DNA of 64,000 bases from Chlorobiota bacterium. Its GTDB lineage: Bacteria; Bacteroidota; Chlorobiia; Chlorobiales; Chlorobiaceae. Under the pieces are notes generated by a model that ran no database searches, was not told the DNA's origin, and saw only the letters and a program-made list of their open reading frames with translations. The stretch lies in assembly GCA_016866305.1 (NCBI GenBank), contig VGMX01000003.1:62001-126000 (forward strand), read 5' to 3'. Made by a program: the position numbers and the translations under genes. Shown piece by piece: positions 34,826-43,022 of this stretch. The number at the start of each line of letters is the position of its first letter. Position 1 is the first letter of the stretch.

Positions 34826-35902
34826 ATGAGAATTCTCCTCATGAACTCCGCAAGAACCTGGGGCGGAACGGAAAAATGGACCCGTATGGCTGCGGAAACC
34901 CTTTCCGAAGATCATGAGGTACTCCTTGCCTATCGACGGGAAATTATAGGAAACCGTTTCACGGTAAAAAAATACCGCCTCCCCTGCCTCAGCCATATAG
35001 ACCTGTACACCCTTTTCAGGCTCATCCGCATTATCTGGAATGAACAGATCGAAGTCATCATTCCGACCAAGCGAAAAGACTACCTGCTCGCAGGTCTTGC
35101 AGCAAAAGCATGCGGCATAACCTGCATTTTACGGCTCGGCATCCAGCGTCGGCTCCGCATTCCCATCTTCCACCGCCTTATCTACCATACCCTCCCGGAC
35201 GGCATCATCGTCAATGCAAAAAAAATAAAACAGGAGCTCCTTCTCTCGAAGTTCATGGGGAAGGAGCAGATAAAGGTTATCTACAACGGCGTCGATACCG
35301 GCACGCTTGACCGAATCGGCAGACCGCCGGCTGAAAAGCCCTATCCGTTTCTTGTTGCGACAGCAGGAGTGCTGACGAACCGGAAAGGGCACGACTTCCT
35401 TCTCAGAGGGTTTTCCCGCTTCCTCAGGCTTGCACCCGAAACCGATGCCGGCCTGATCATCATGGGAGAGGGACCGAAAAGGGCCGAGCTGGAAAGCCTT
35501 GCCTCCGAGCTCGGCATCGGCAGGCGGGTACGCTTCACCGGATTTGTCGAAAACCCCTACCCCTGGATGGCCGCAAGCGACGTTTTCGCCATGACCTCCC
35601 TGAGCGAAGGCATTTCAAACGCACTGCTCGAAGCCATGTACCTCGGCTGCGTACCGGTCAGCACTCAGTCCGGAGGAACCGCCGAACTTATCGGGAACGG
35701 CGAAAACGGCTTTCTGGTGGAGTATGGAGATGAACAACAGCTTGCGGAAGTTTTTCTGCGGGTTGCCGAAAAACCGGAACTGCGCGACACGATTCGCATG
35801 GCCGCAAGGAAAACCGTTGTAACCGGCTTCACGCTTGCGATAATGAAACGGGAACTGAGCGAATTCTGCCTTCGGAAGAAAAGCCGGAAATCAGCGCTGT
35901 AA
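34826..35902 (+). CDS. GT4-family glycosyltransferase
   Basis: The start at ATG 34826 (MRILLMNSARTWGGTEKW) gives about 358 residues of GT-B fold. The N-terminal domain has the Gly-rich WGGTEKW acceptor loop. The C-terminal domain has VIYNGVDT, LVATAGVLTNRKGHDFLL, FTGFVENPYPWMAASDVFAMTSLSEGISNALLEAMYLGCVPVST and GGTAELIGNGENGFLV, the nucleotide-sugar site with the E-x7-E arrangement. Donor and acceptor are unknown. It closely resembles the product of 36728-37807 over its whole length (shared PTKRKDY, LRLGI, DGIIVNA). Its end overlaps the convergent YrbL-like gene by 12 bases. Confidence 0.88.
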   Translation: MRILLMNSARTWGGTEKWTRMAAETLSEDHEVLLAYRREIIGNRFTVKKYRLPCLSHIDLYTLFRLIRIIWNEQIEVIIPTKRKDYLLAGLAAKACGITCILRLGIQRRLRIPIFHRLIYHTLPDGIIVNAKKIKQELLLSKFMGKEQIKVIYNGVDTGTLDRIGRPPAEKPYPFLVATAGVLTNRKGHDFLLRGFSRFLRLAPETDAGLIIMGEGPKRAELESLASELGIGRRVRFTGFVENPYPWMAASDVFAMTSLSEGISNALLEAMYLGCVPVSTQSGGTAELIGNGENGFLVEYGDEQQLAEVFLRVAEKPELRDTIRMAARKTVVTGFTLAIMKRELSEFCLRKKSRKSAL

Positions 35903-36499
35903 ATTTTCCACAACCATCCGCAGTACGGGATTGTCGGGGTACGACGAGAGAAGAGAGTCTTCGAACTTCTTCCACCTCTTCTTCAATGACCGACGGGCAA
36001 ACAGCACGGAATAGTTTGCAACGGGCAGAAACTCGTTATTACCGACACCGTCGATCAGAATCAGCCTGCCGGTAGCCGGACCCAATCTCTGATAGATCGG
36101 ATTATCGGCTTTCAACTCCCTGACAATAATGCGCTCCCTCTGCAGATACGACCTGAAGACCGCCATGGCGGAACGAAGCTCCCGCTCGGAAATCATCGTT
36201 TCATGCGTCTTCTGCAGGTAAAAATCGAGCGATCCGGAAATTTCTCCGTTAAAATCCCTGGCCAGGCTGAAAACCGCCCCTACTCCCCGACTGGTCGAGA
36301 CGAAACCGTAAGCCCTGGCCATCATATCCCAGGAAATTCCCCTCCGGAGATACCTGCGGTAATGTTTCATCTCTTCGCGGGTGATGCCGCGGTTTGCGGA
36401 ATAGGTCACCTTAACGCATTTACTGTCGTCTTCGGGATGAACATAACACTCCCTTGACGAACCTTTCCCCAGGAGATGCGCATCACTGAGATCGATCAT
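35891..36499 (-). CDS. YrbL-like protein kinase-fold protein
   Basis: The 202-residue protein resembles the PhoP-regulated YrbL family, a small kinase-fold group: LLGKGSSRECYVHPEDDSKCVKVTY looks like a Gly-rich loop and Lys-containing strand, and LKADNPIYQ followed by LILIDGVGNNEFLP like the catalytic and metal-binding segments (IDG in place of DFG). It sits on the opposite strand between two sister glycosyltransferases that probably work on lipopolysaccharide core. A sugar kinase of the lipopolysaccharide core (compare WaaP/InaA) is therefore plausible, but this is inference. Confidence 0.7.
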   Translation of the reverse strand: MIDLSDAHLLGKGSSRECYVHPEDDSKCVKVTYSANRGITREEMKHYRRYLRRGISWDMMARAYGFVSTSRGVGAVFSLARDFNGEISGSLDFYLQKTHETMISERELRSAMAVFRSYLQRERIIVRELKADNPIYQRLGPATGRLILIDGVGNNEFLPVANYSVLFARRSLKKRWKKFEDSLLSSYPDNPVLRMVVENLQR

Positions 36500-36727
36500 G
36501 ACAAAGCGGAATTTTCAATACATCGAATTGGATTTTACAAGTCTCTTTACAAAACCGTAACAAAAAAAGCGTTCAATGCCAAACAAAAGCCGTCGGCATG
36601 AACGGAGGAGCTCAATCGGAATCACCGAGATATAACGGGAGTTCTTTTTTTGTAACTTCGGGTAAAAAAGCAGGATCATGCCCTTGATGGCTTCAGGGAA
36701 TCCTGTTGCAGAACAAACAGCCTTCAC

Positions 36728-37807
36728 ATGAATTTTCTTTTCCTGAATTCCGCCCGTAAAGGATGGGGCGGCAACGAAAAATGGACCCTGCTGGCAGCAG
36801 AGGCTCTTGCCGAAAAAAACGGCATTTTCCTTGCCTATCGGGATCCCCGGCTTGGCGAAAGGTTTCCGGTCAAAAAATTCAGGCTTCCCTTCATCGCGGA
36901 AATTGATCCTCTGACGCTCCTCGGGCTGGTTCGCATTATCCGCAGCGAACGAATCGACGTCCTTATTCCCACGAAGCGCAAGGATTATGTGCTTGCCGGA
37001 ATTGCAGGCCGCATGTGCGGAGCCGCCAACATTCTCCGCCTCGGTATCGACCGGCCGCTGAAAGGCTCCCTGCTGCAAAAGCTTGTCTACCATATCCTTG
37101 CCGACGGAATTATCGTCAATGCCGAAAAGATTAAACGAACCCTGCAAGAGACTCCGTGGATCAGGCCCGATAAAATACGGGTCATCTACAACGGCCTGGA
37201 TTGCAGGAAACTGGAAAAAAGCTCGCACGAAAAGTATCCGGAACCCTTCCCGTTTACCGTCGTTTCGGCAGGTACGCTCATTAGCCGGAAAGGATTCGAC
37301 TTTCTGATCCGCTCGTTTGCCCGTTTTCTCGAACTCTCCCCCGGTGCCCAGGCGGGGCTGGTCATTGCCGGAGACGGCCCTGAACGCAAAGAGCTTGAAG
37401 CTCTGGCAGATCAACTCCACATCAGCGAAAAAGTCCTTTTCAGGGGGTTTCTCCAGAACCCGTACCCGCTGATGAAAACATCCGACGTTTTCGTCTCCGC
37501 TTCAAAGTCGGAAGGGCTGTCCAACGCGCTGCTTGAAGGCATGTTCCTTGAATGTGTTCCGGTCAGCACCTTTTCGGGAGGAGCCGCCGAAATCATCGAG
37601 GATGGCGTAAACGGCTTTCTGGTATCCTATGACGACCAGGAAAAACTCGCCGCAATCCTCAGCGAGCTCTTCCGGAACCCCTCCATGCGCCGGACCCTGG
37701 CCACAGCGGCCAAACGGACGGCATCAGAAAAATTCTCGATATCGAGCATGGAAAAGGAGATCCTCGACTTCTGCACCGAAACCCGCAGCAAACAGCAAGA
37801 CTCATGA
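36728..37807 (+). CDS. GT4-family glycosyltransferase, sister of the 34826 gene
   Basis: This 359-residue GT-B enzyme matches the product of 34826-35902 almost block by block: FLFLNSARKGWGGNEKWTLLA, VLIPTKRKDYVLAGIAGRMCGA, DGIIVNAEKIKRTLQ, VIYNGLD, SAGTLISRKGFDFLIRSFARFLELSPG, NPYPLMKTSDVFVSASKSEGLSNALLEGMFLECVPVSTFSGGAAEI. It is probably a product of duplication, perhaps adding the same or a similar sugar to successive positions. Its stop overlaps the next glycosyltransferase start by 4 bases (ATGA), beginning a coupled trio. Confidence 0.88.
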   Translation: MNFLFLNSARKGWGGNEKWTLLAAEALAEKNGIFLAYRDPRLGERFPVKKFRLPFIAEIDPLTLLGLVRIIRSERIDVLIPTKRKDYVLAGIAGRMCGAANILRLGIDRPLKGSLLQKLVYHILADGIIVNAEKIKRTLQETPWIRPDKIRVIYNGLDCRKLEKSSHEKYPEPFPFTVVSAGTLISRKGFDFLIRSFARFLELSPGAQAGLVIAGDGPERKELEALADQLHISEKVLFRGFLQNPYPLMKTSDVFVSASKSEGLSNALLEGMFLECVPVSTFSGGAAEIIEDGVNGFLVSYDDQEKLAAILSELFRNPSMRRTLATAAKRTASEKFSISSMEKEILDFCTETRSKQQDS

Positions 37808-38898
37808 ACATTCTCTTTGTCAACTCCATCGGCCGCAACAAATTCGGTGGCGGCGAGAAATGGATGGTGACTGCAGCAAAAAGTCTTGCCGACAGGGGCC
37901 ATAACGTCACCCTCGCCAGTAAAAAAAACTCGCGACTTCTGCATTACGCCTCCCAAAAAGGTGTAAAAACGATGGTCATGGAGATCCGATCCGATTTCAG
38001 CCCGCTGAAAACCCTGAAGGTTGCACGTTATCTCAATGCAAACCGCACGGATGTGCTGATCTGCAACCTGAACAAGGATATCCGTGTAGCCGGCCTCGCC
38101 GCCCGCATTGCGGGAAACACGGCCGTGCTGGCCCGGCACGGAATGCTGCTCTGCAGCAGAAAATGGAAACACAGGATAAGCCTCACGCGTCTCTGCGACG
38201 GAATCATCACCAACAGCAACACCATCAAACAGACCTACGCCGGATATGGCTGGTTTCCTCCGGAATTCGTCGAAGTCATCTATAACGGGATTGTCATTCC
38301 GGAAACCATCTTCCCTGAAGACTTCTCGGCGCGTTTTCCCGGAAAGAGAATCATCTACAGTGCCGGCAGGCTTTCCGAGCAGAAAGGGTTCATCCACCTG
38401 ATCGAAGCCGCATCGATGCTCGCCAAAACAAGAAACGACCTGGTCTTCATCGTTTCGGGCGAAGGAAAACTCGAACATGAGCTGAAAAACCGCGTCAATG
38501 CGCTCGGACTTGAAGAGTCGTTCATTTTCGAAGGCTTCACGCAGGATATCTACCCCTGGCTAAAGGGATGCGATCTCTTTGTGCTGGCATCACTGTTCGA
38601 GGGCATGCCCAATGTGGTGATGGAGGCAATGGCCGTCGAAAAACCGGTTGTCGCCACAGACGTCAACGGAGCGAGGGAACTGATGCGGGACGGCATAACC
38701 GGCCTGATCGTTCCGCCCGCCGATGCAGAAGCCCTTGCTGCGGCAATAGCCTCGGTCATTGATGACCCTGTGCGACTGAAATCACTCGGAATGGCAGGGA
38801 AAAAACGGGTCAAGGATCACTTTACCGTCAGAAAAATGGCCGATCTGCTCGAAACCCATCTGCTTGACAAGGTTGCGCAAAAACAGACGCCCCGATGA
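37804..38898 (+). CDS. GT4-family glycosyltransferase
   Basis: The 364-residue GT-B enzyme has the N-terminal NSIGRNKFGGGEKWMVTAAK loop and the C-terminal donor site: VIYNGIVIPETI, IIYSAGRLSEQKGFIHLIEAA, FIFEGFTQDIYPWLKGCDLFVLASLFEGMPNVVMEAMAVEKPVVATDVNGARELM. It overlaps both neighbours by 4 bases (ATGA), so the three genes 36728-39935 are translationally coupled. The specific sugar is unknown; the context with a GT9 enzyme suggests lipopolysaccharide core assembly. Confidence 0.88.
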   Translation: MNILFVNSIGRNKFGGGEKWMVTAAKSLADRGHNVTLASKKNSRLLHYASQKGVKTMVMEIRSDFSPLKTLKVARYLNANRTDVLICNLNKDIRVAGLAARIAGNTAVLARHGMLLCSRKWKHRISLTRLCDGIITNSNTIKQTYAGYGWFPPEFVEVIYNGIVIPETIFPEDFSARFPGKRIIYSAGRLSEQKGFIHLIEAASMLAKTRNDLVFIVSGEGKLEHELKNRVNALGLEESFIFEGFTQDIYPWLKGCDLFVLASLFEGMPNVVMEAMAVEKPVVATDVNGARELMRDGITGLIVPPADAEALAAAIASVIDDPVRLKSLGMAGKKRVKDHFTVRKMADLLETHLLDKVAQKQTPR

Positions 38899-39935
38899 CA
38901 AAAGAGTGGAAGAAGCAGCGCCGGTTTCGCCAGAAGTTTGCTCGACTGCTGCAGATGCTCCTGCAGAAACCGCTCCTGCAACCACCATATACAGGAGCAC
39001 TCAGCAATATCGTCATCCTCGCACAGGAAAAGTACGGCGACGCTATCCTCCTGACGTCGCTGCTGAAGCTCCTGAAAAAGAATTTTCCGGAAACATCGGT
39101 TCATGTGGTTACCTTCAGCAGGGCCGTCTACGGATTTTTTCAATCCGACCGCAACATCGACAGACTCCATCTGGCAAAGCATAAAGCATGGCGCTATTAC
39201 CGCGAGATCCTGACGAAACGTTTCGATCTGCTCTTCAACACGAAAGACCACCCGTCAACCAGTTTTCTGCTGCACTCCCTCGTTATCAGAGCCGCCAGAA
39301 AAGCCGGTATCGACTGCGAGTTTCACCGGGGAATCTACGATTACCTGGTCGATCTCGATTACCACACTCCTGTCGCTCTGAAAAACTGCGGACTGCTCTC
39401 CATTCTCGGAAAACCCTTCCTGCCGGAAGAGTGCCGGCCGTATATTCCCGAACACCCCGTATCGGAACCCTTGCGCTCATTTGTCGAGTCCCTGCATGAA
39501 CACTCCTGCATCGGCCTCAACATCAGCGCCGGAGGACCGACACGCTACTGGACCGAAGAGAACTGGAAAAAACTGGTCGAGGCATTTCCGGATGAACGGT
39601 TCATTGTTTTTTCAGCTCCCGGAGACCTCCCGGAAAAACATCGCCTCGAGCTGCAGTGCCAGAATATTGTCCGGTCGCCTGCAACGGCAAATCTTTACGA
39701 GGCCAGGCTGCTCGTCCAGAAACTCAGGCTGCTGGTGACACCCGACACGGCACTGGTCCATGTCGCCTCATGTTCCGGCACTCCGGTACTTGGGCTTTAC
39801 GGCATAGCCCCCCAGGACCAGAGCCGTTTCAGGCCATTGCTCATCAAGAGCATCATGGTGGTATCTCCGACAGCGCTGGTCAGCGATATCAAGCCGGAAA
39901 CCGTTATTGCCGGGACAAGGGAACTGTTGGCATAA
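38895..39935 (+). CDS. GT9-family (heptosyltransferase-like) glycosyltransferase
   Basis: The 346-residue protein shows the GT9 layout. N-terminal IVILAQEKYGDAILLTSLLKLLKKNFPE is the usual 'GDxLLTTPLLxxLK' region. C-terminal LNISAGGPTRYWTEENWKKLVEAF and the segment LVTPDTALVHVASCSGTPVLGLYG ('TPDTGxxHLAxAxGxPxVxLFG') form the ADP-heptose-binding side. A charged N-terminal extension (about 30 residues, KEWKKQRRFRQKFARL) may hold it to the membrane. The enzyme may transfer heptose or a related sugar to lipid A-core. It ends the coupled glycosyltransferase group and is followed by a shared hairpin terminator. Confidence 0.88.
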   Translation: MTKEWKKQRRFRQKFARLLQMLLQKPLLQPPYTGALSNIVILAQEKYGDAILLTSLLKLLKKNFPETSVHVVTFSRAVYGFFQSDRNIDRLHLAKHKAWRYYREILTKRFDLLFNTKDHPSTSFLLHSLVIRAARKAGIDCEFHRGIYDYLVDLDYHTPVALKNCGLLSILGKPFLPEECRPYIPEHPVSEPLRSFVESLHEHSCIGLNISAGGPTRYWTEENWKKLVEAFPDERFIVFSAPGDLPEKHRLELQCQNIVRSPATANLYEARLLVQKLRLLVTPDTALVHVASCSGTPVLGLYGIAPQDQSRFRPLLIKSIMVVSPTALVSDIKPETVIAGTRELLA

Positions 39936-39940
39936 CCTGC

Positions 39941-39980
39941 AAAAAAAAGCCGGCAGTGGTTGCGATCCCCCCCTGCCGGC
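39941..39980. terminator. Hairpin terminator between GT9 and the Spy-like gene
   Basis: GCCGGCAG at 39949-39956 pairs with CTGCCGGC at 39973-39980 across a 16-base loop. The run of eight A at 39941-39948 becomes a T run on the minus strand, so it works best for the minus-strand Spy-like gene but may serve both convergent genes. Confidence 0.75.
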
Positions 39981-40038
39981 CTTAACTCCGGATATGCGTG
40001 ACTCTCTTGCCGCCGCTGCAGTTCCTGCAGCTCCCCGA

Positions 40039-40557
40039 TCAGCGGGACGGGGGCATCGGGCGCTCCCTGAGGGTTGTCATCCTGCTCAGCTGCTCAGGTG
40101 AGAGCATGCTCGCCAGTTCCTTGAAGAAAACACTCTTGACAAGGGCAAGCCTGACGTGCTGTTTGCCGATCATATCCGATAACATCGAAATTCTCGCCCT
40201 GTTCGCAGCTTTTTGCAATGACTCCTGCATCAGTTCCTTTTCAAGCTGGCGCAGTTTGTCCCGGTATGGCGACGACTGCCCGGAATATCTTTTCTCCATA
40301 TCTTTTATGGCAAGCTCCTGCTTGTCGGTCAGTTGCAGCATCTCAAGGTTGCCTTGCAGAAACGACTCGTCCGGTGGCCGCATTTTTGCCGGACTTCCCG
40401 GATTACCGGGAGCTGCAGGCTTCCCGGCTCCATCCCTCATATCGGAAAAGGCAGGTCTGCTGCCGAAAGCACCAGCATTATAATCCGTTGCCAGGGCATT
40501 TCCCCCAAGGCAGAGCACGCCAATGGCCATGGTGGTCGTCAAAAAGGTTTTCTTCAT
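40039..40557 (-). CDS. Periplasmic Spy/CpxP-like LTXXQ protein
   Basis: The 172-residue protein has a signal peptide (MKKTFLTTTMAIGVLCLGGN, cleavage near ALATD). A Pro/Gly-rich linker follows, then a helical domain with two LTxxQ-type motifs: LQLTDKQELAIKDMEKRYSG and ASMLSPEQLSRMTTL. This is the Spy/CpxP/CnrX-like fold, periplasmic chaperones or metal-stress sensors. It stands alone on the minus strand within a glycosyltransferase region, ends at the shared hairpin terminator, and may respond to envelope stress. No CpxRA-like pair is nearby. Confidence 0.72.
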   Translation of the reverse strand: MKKTFLTTTMAIGVLCLGGNALATDYNAGAFGSRPAFSDMRDGAGKPAAPGNPGSPAKMRPPDESFLQGNLEMLQLTDKQELAIKDMEKRYSGQSSPYRDKLRQLEKELMQESLQKAANRARISMLSDMIGKQHVRLALVKSVFFKELASMLSPEQLSRMTTLRERPMPPSR

Positions 40558-40912
40558 TGTTTTTTTCTTCTTTAGGTTTTTCGAGGGTTCGGAACCAATG
40601 CATCAAACTGAAACCCGTACACCGGGTGAGACGTCAGGAATCGGAAATCCTTGTACCTTTTATGTCGTCAACGAAAAAACGCCAAACGGTGCCACCTCAT
40701 AAAACCCCTGATCATGAAAGCTCGTCGGGCACGACTGCTTGCGAAGTCATACAGCAGCATGAGAAAAAAATGCATGACGGCGCCGTTTTTCTGAACGGTT
40801 TTTCACCTGAAACCGGTTGCTTTTATCTCTACCCTTTTTTTTGTAACTAAAACCATGATTGACTGACAAGAGCATCGATACAAAACAACGATAACAAGTT
40901 AACGCATCCCGA
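40558..40912. other. Intergenic region before a glycosyltransferase gene
   Basis: These 355 bases contain no gene that I can support. The only promoter-like feature is a T8 tract followed by GTAACTA at 40836-40849 (plus strand), about 65 bases before the next gene. Plus-strand open frames here carry no recognisable domain. Confidence 0.4.
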
Positions 40913-41968
40913 ATGAAAATCCTGTGTCTTCATATCGCTGAAAACCAGGCAAGTTACCGGTACCGCGTCAAACAGTTTCTTCCTCACTGGCAGGAGTACG
41001 GAATTGAGATGCATCCGGTCAACATCATAGGAAAAAACTATATCGAAAAGATTGCCATAGCACTCGAAAGCAGAAAGTATGATTACGTCTGGCTGCAACG
41101 CAAACCCCTCGCCCCTTTTCTTGTCAGTATGATCGCCAACCGATCCATGCTGCTCTACGATTTTGACGACGCCCTTTACGCACCCCAGACCGGTCATGAG
41201 GGAAAGCTCAAGGACAAGCATCCGGGATCGAGCGTCATGATACAGCGCATCAATCATATAATACGAAAAGCATCGCTGGTGTTTGCCGGCAGTGACGCGC
41301 TTGCGGCTTATGCCGGCAGGTTAAACCCCGATGCCGTGAGGCTTGTCCCCACGGCTTACCCTGCCCCTGAAGTTGTCCCGGAACAAGCCCCGACGCCAGG
41401 AAAACCGGTCACGATCGGCTGGATCGGGGGAAACGGCACCCTGCCCTATCTCAGGTTGATCGACGCTGCCTTGTGCGCTGTGCAGCAGCGGCATCCCGGT
41501 GTCACGATTTCCATTATGAGCGGCAGACCCCCTGAAGGACTGCAGGCAAAGACACAGTTTACCCCATGGTCTCAGGAATCCGAAAAAAGCTGGCTGGGAT
41601 CCATCGATATCGGCATCATGCCGCTGGAAGACGACGAATGGAGCAGGGGAAAATGCGCGTTCAAGCTGCTGCAGTACATGTCGTACGGCAAACCGGTCGT
41701 CGCTTCGGCAGTTGGCGCCAACATGGAGGCGGTCATTGACAGACGGAGCGGATTTCTGGCATCTTCATCCCAACAGTGGGAACAGGCCCTTGAATCGCTC
41801 ATATCCAGTCCCGGACTGAGATCGAGCATGGGTGAAGAAAGCCTCAGACACTTCCTTGCAAACTATGAACGGCAGCGGGTACAGGAACAGATGGCAACCA
41901 TCCTGCAGAACCATCCCGGAAAAAAAAGTTTCCTGAACGTTGCAGGAATACCGTTCATCATGCCTTAG
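40913..41968 (+). CDS. Glycosyltransferase, GT4-like, divergent
   Basis: The 351-residue protein lacks the usual N-terminal Gly-rich loop but has a GT-B-like C-terminal half: TIGWIGGNGTLPYLRLIDAAL, SIDIGIMPLEDDEWSRGKCAFKLLQYMSYGKPVVASAVGANMEAVID. The GKCAFKLLQYMxxGKPVVAS motif is typical of a GT4 subgroup seen in capsule and exopolysaccharide clusters. The N-terminus (YRVKQFLPHWQEYGIEMHP) also fits that subgroup. Specificity is unknown. Its last 4 bases overlap the convergent GT2 gene. Confidence 0.82.
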   Translation: MKILCLHIAENQASYRYRVKQFLPHWQEYGIEMHPVNIIGKNYIEKIAIALESRKYDYVWLQRKPLAPFLVSMIANRSMLLYDFDDALYAPQTGHEGKLKDKHPGSSVMIQRINHIIRKASLVFAGSDALAAYAGRLNPDAVRLVPTAYPAPEVVPEQAPTPGKPVTIGWIGGNGTLPYLRLIDAALCAVQQRHPGVTISIMSGRPPEGLQAKTQFTPWSQESEKSWLGSIDIGIMPLEDDEWSRGKCAFKLLQYMSYGKPVVASAVGANMEAVIDRRSGFLASSSQQWEQALESLISSPGLRSSMGEESLRHFLANYERQRVQEQMATILQNHPGKKSFLNVAGIPFIMP

Positions 41969-42939
41969 CCCCGAAAATATGAAACAACATATCGCCTGAC
42001 CGATTTGATCATGATCTTTCGGACTCGTCCTGCAAAAGAGCTGTAAAAAGACGCCATCTCGCCCTTGTAGTTACCGCGATCTCTGGCGAGTGCAATCAGG
42101 TGACGCCTGACAAGCGTCCGGTAACGTCGGAACTGGCCTGTCTTGTACAGCATGTTATCCCTTTCGACATAGTCGATCAGCAAATTCGTCTGCAATATCA
42201 TCTGAAGAGACTCTTCCTGTGCGACGCGCAGCAGTTTGCGTTCGACCCGGCACTTTGAACGCAGCATGGCTTTCATTTTATTCGACTCGTTGGCGTCGTG
42301 TAAACGCCAAACCGACAACGGGCCATGCTGGTAGCAATGCACGGGAAATCCTGCAAACGCTATTCTCAGATACATATCCCAGTCGTCATGCGGCTGGGTA
42401 TAGGAATCAAAACCTCCGATACGCTCGAACACCTGGCGGTGAATGACCGGGGTTGAAGAAAAGATGAAATTCCCTTCGGCAAGGTGCAGCAAAAAGTGAC
42501 TGCCCTGTGTTTTTCGGGGATAGATAGCAGCCACCTTGGCAATGTTTTCTTTCAGCATCGTTACGCCAAGGTCATCGACAATATCCACGCTTGAAATCAC
42601 CATGCAGACCTCTCCGGGTGAAGCAATCATGGCCATCTGCTTCTGAAGCTTGTCAGGATACCAGTAATCATCCTGATCGAGGAACGCGATATAATCGCCC
42701 GAACAACGGGCAATGGCAAAATTTCTCGTTGCGGCAACGCCCTCGTTCCGTTTCTCATATACCCGGATCCTCGGATCCCGAGGAAGCACGCGCTTGAAAT
42801 CCTCCCCGCCTCCATCGTTGACCAGGACCAGCTCCTGCACCGGCACGAGCTGCTGCAGCACTGAATCAAGCGCTTTTCTGAAAAACTCAGGGTCAGGATT
42901 GTAGACCGCCATAACCGCAGATATCGAATAGCCGCTCAT
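41965..42939 (-). CDS. GT2-family glycosyltransferase
   Basis: The 324-residue protein is a GT-A enzyme: SAVMAVYNPDPEFFRKALDSVLQQ, LVNDGGGEDF, NEGVAATRNFAIARCSGDYIAFLDQDDYWYPDKL (with the DQDD metal site), and FERIGGFDSYTQPHDDWDMYLRIAFAGF with the ED-like acidic pair. After residue 220 the protein is basic and helical (RRYRTLVRRHLIALARDRG). It probably adds one sugar on the cytoplasmic face of the membrane. It follows msbA on the same strand with an 83-base gap. Confidence 0.88.
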   Translation of the reverse strand: MSGYSISAVMAVYNPDPEFFRKALDSVLQQLVPVQELVLVNDGGGEDFKRVLPRDPRIRVYEKRNEGVAATRNFAIARCSGDYIAFLDQDDYWYPDKLQKQMAMIASPGEVCMVISSVDIVDDLGVTMLKENIAKVAAIYPRKTQGSHFLLHLAEGNFIFSSTPVIHRQVFERIGGFDSYTQPHDDWDMYLRIAFAGFPVHCYQHGPLSVWRLHDANESNKMKAMLRSKCRVERKLLRVAQEESLQMILQTNLLIDYVERDNMLYKTGQFRRYRTLVRRHLIALARDRGNYKGEMASFYSSFAGRVRKIMIKSVRRYVVSYFRG

Positions 42940-43022
42940 GGGTTCATTATATCCCTGAAAATGAAATCGTTACAAAAGTCGAACCGGACCGTGACAGACC
43001 ACACAAACTGCAGGAAGAGAGG

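Noticed and set aside
40218-40850. 210-codon plus-strand frame over the Spy-like gene and the following gap
   Set aside because: Its first part is antisense to the Spy-like gene, and the rest has no recognisable feature.
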